A stretch of DNA of 6,107 nucleotides from Acidobacteriota bacterium (lineage in GTDB: Bacteria > Actinomycetota > Acidimicrobiia > Acidimicrobiales > SHLQ01), in assembly GCA_022562835.1 (NCBI GenBank), contig JADFOM010000165.1, positions 1 through 6,107 of the forward strand, written 5' to 3'. Each line of letters opens with the position of its first letter. Position 1 is the stretch's first letter. The position numbers and the translations under genes are program-made. Under the pieces are notes generated by a model, which saw only the letters and a list, made by a program, of their open reading frames with translations, made no database searches and was not told the origin of the DNA. This document shows, one piece after another, positions 5,943 through 6,107 of the stretch.

Positions 5943-6107
5943 ATCATCATTCCACGCGTGCCATGCTTCGACCGATTCTAGAGGATACTCGAAGGGAGAG
6001 CCGGCATTCGCGGGCGGCGCAGGTCGGCCCCCGGCGATGCGTTCGATGACCGTCCGAGCGCTGAACATCGGCCTCCGGACTGGGCACATTGTCGCGGTGA
6101 GCGTTCT
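5943..6107. other. Unassigned 165-bp right end
   Basis: No recognisable gene, RNA or terminator is seen. On the minus strand a frame open from ATG 6047-6045 leftward reads MFSARTVIERIAGG and continues into antisense of the porin fragment. On the plus strand a frame containing MRSMTVRALNIGLRTGHIVA near the right edge stays open to the end. Neither can be tied to a family. It may be intergenic DNA of the porin source or a further joined piece. Confidence 0.4.

Noticed and set aside
5971..5988. Possible cloning-vector polylinker, because TCTAGAGGAT matches part of the pUC XbaI-BamHI region
   Set aside because: The match is about ten bases plus a few flanking ones, the BamHI site is incomplete, and the surrounding sequence is not lacZ or polylinker. 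Chance is adequate, though a vector screen would settle it.
5133..6089. A 660-residue minus-strand frame that would extend the second hydrolase with an Ala/Val/Arg-rich N-terminal domain
   Set aside because: The extension is the complement of convincing receptor and porin coding sequence. Its composition (long runs of A, V, R, E) is typical of an antisense frame in GC-rich DNA, and it has no family resemblance.

Overview
The window looks like a metagenome-style contig of about 60% GC made of two unlike parts. Positions 1 to about 5130 read as one bacterial block. It carries short intergenic gaps, a start-stop (ATGA) gene overlap, and a divergent gene pair whose start codons each follow a TANNNT box at the spacing expected for leaderless transcription. 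That promoter style and the gene content suggest a high-GC actinobacterium, but no taxonomic marker is present, so this is a weak inference. From about 5130 to 5942 the plus strand holds two coding fragments of Gram-negative outer-membrane proteins, with a GC-rich, CTG/GCC/CGC-heavy codon style unlike the rest. These fragments cut off the 5' end of a minus-strand gene.

Layout: (a) 2-373, minus, the N-terminal third or so of a sulfotransferase-family protein running off the left edge. (b) 404-1651, minus, a complete PLP-dependent lyase/decarboxylase resembling sphingosine-1-phosphate lyases. (c) 1652-1708, a 57-bp divergent intergenic region whose two gene starts lie in a perfect 19-bp inverted repeat. 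(d) 1709-2380, plus, a FrnE-like DsbA-family oxidoreductase. (e) 2392-2841, minus, a SnoaL/NTF2-like protein. (f) 2911-4110 and 4107-about 5132, minus, two tandem paralogous serine hydrolases of the beta-lactamase/family VIII esterase type, overlapping by ATGA; the upstream one has lost its N-terminus. (g) about 5139-5744, plus, an internal piece of a TonB-dependent receptor. (h) about 5745-5942, plus, the C-terminal end of a putative porin with its natural stop. (i) 5943-6107, unassigned sequence.

The esterase pair and the SnoaL-like gene probably form one minus-strand transcription unit. The lyase-like gene and the sulfotransferase probably form another, driven from the divergent region that also drives the FrnE gene. 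A small-molecule or lipid metabolic role would fit, but the sequence fixes no pathway. No RNA genes, CRISPR arrays, insertion sequences or defence systems were seen. The two most notable observations are the symmetric divergent start region and the mosaic right end. The mosaic is more likely an assembly or amplification chimera than a new biological system.
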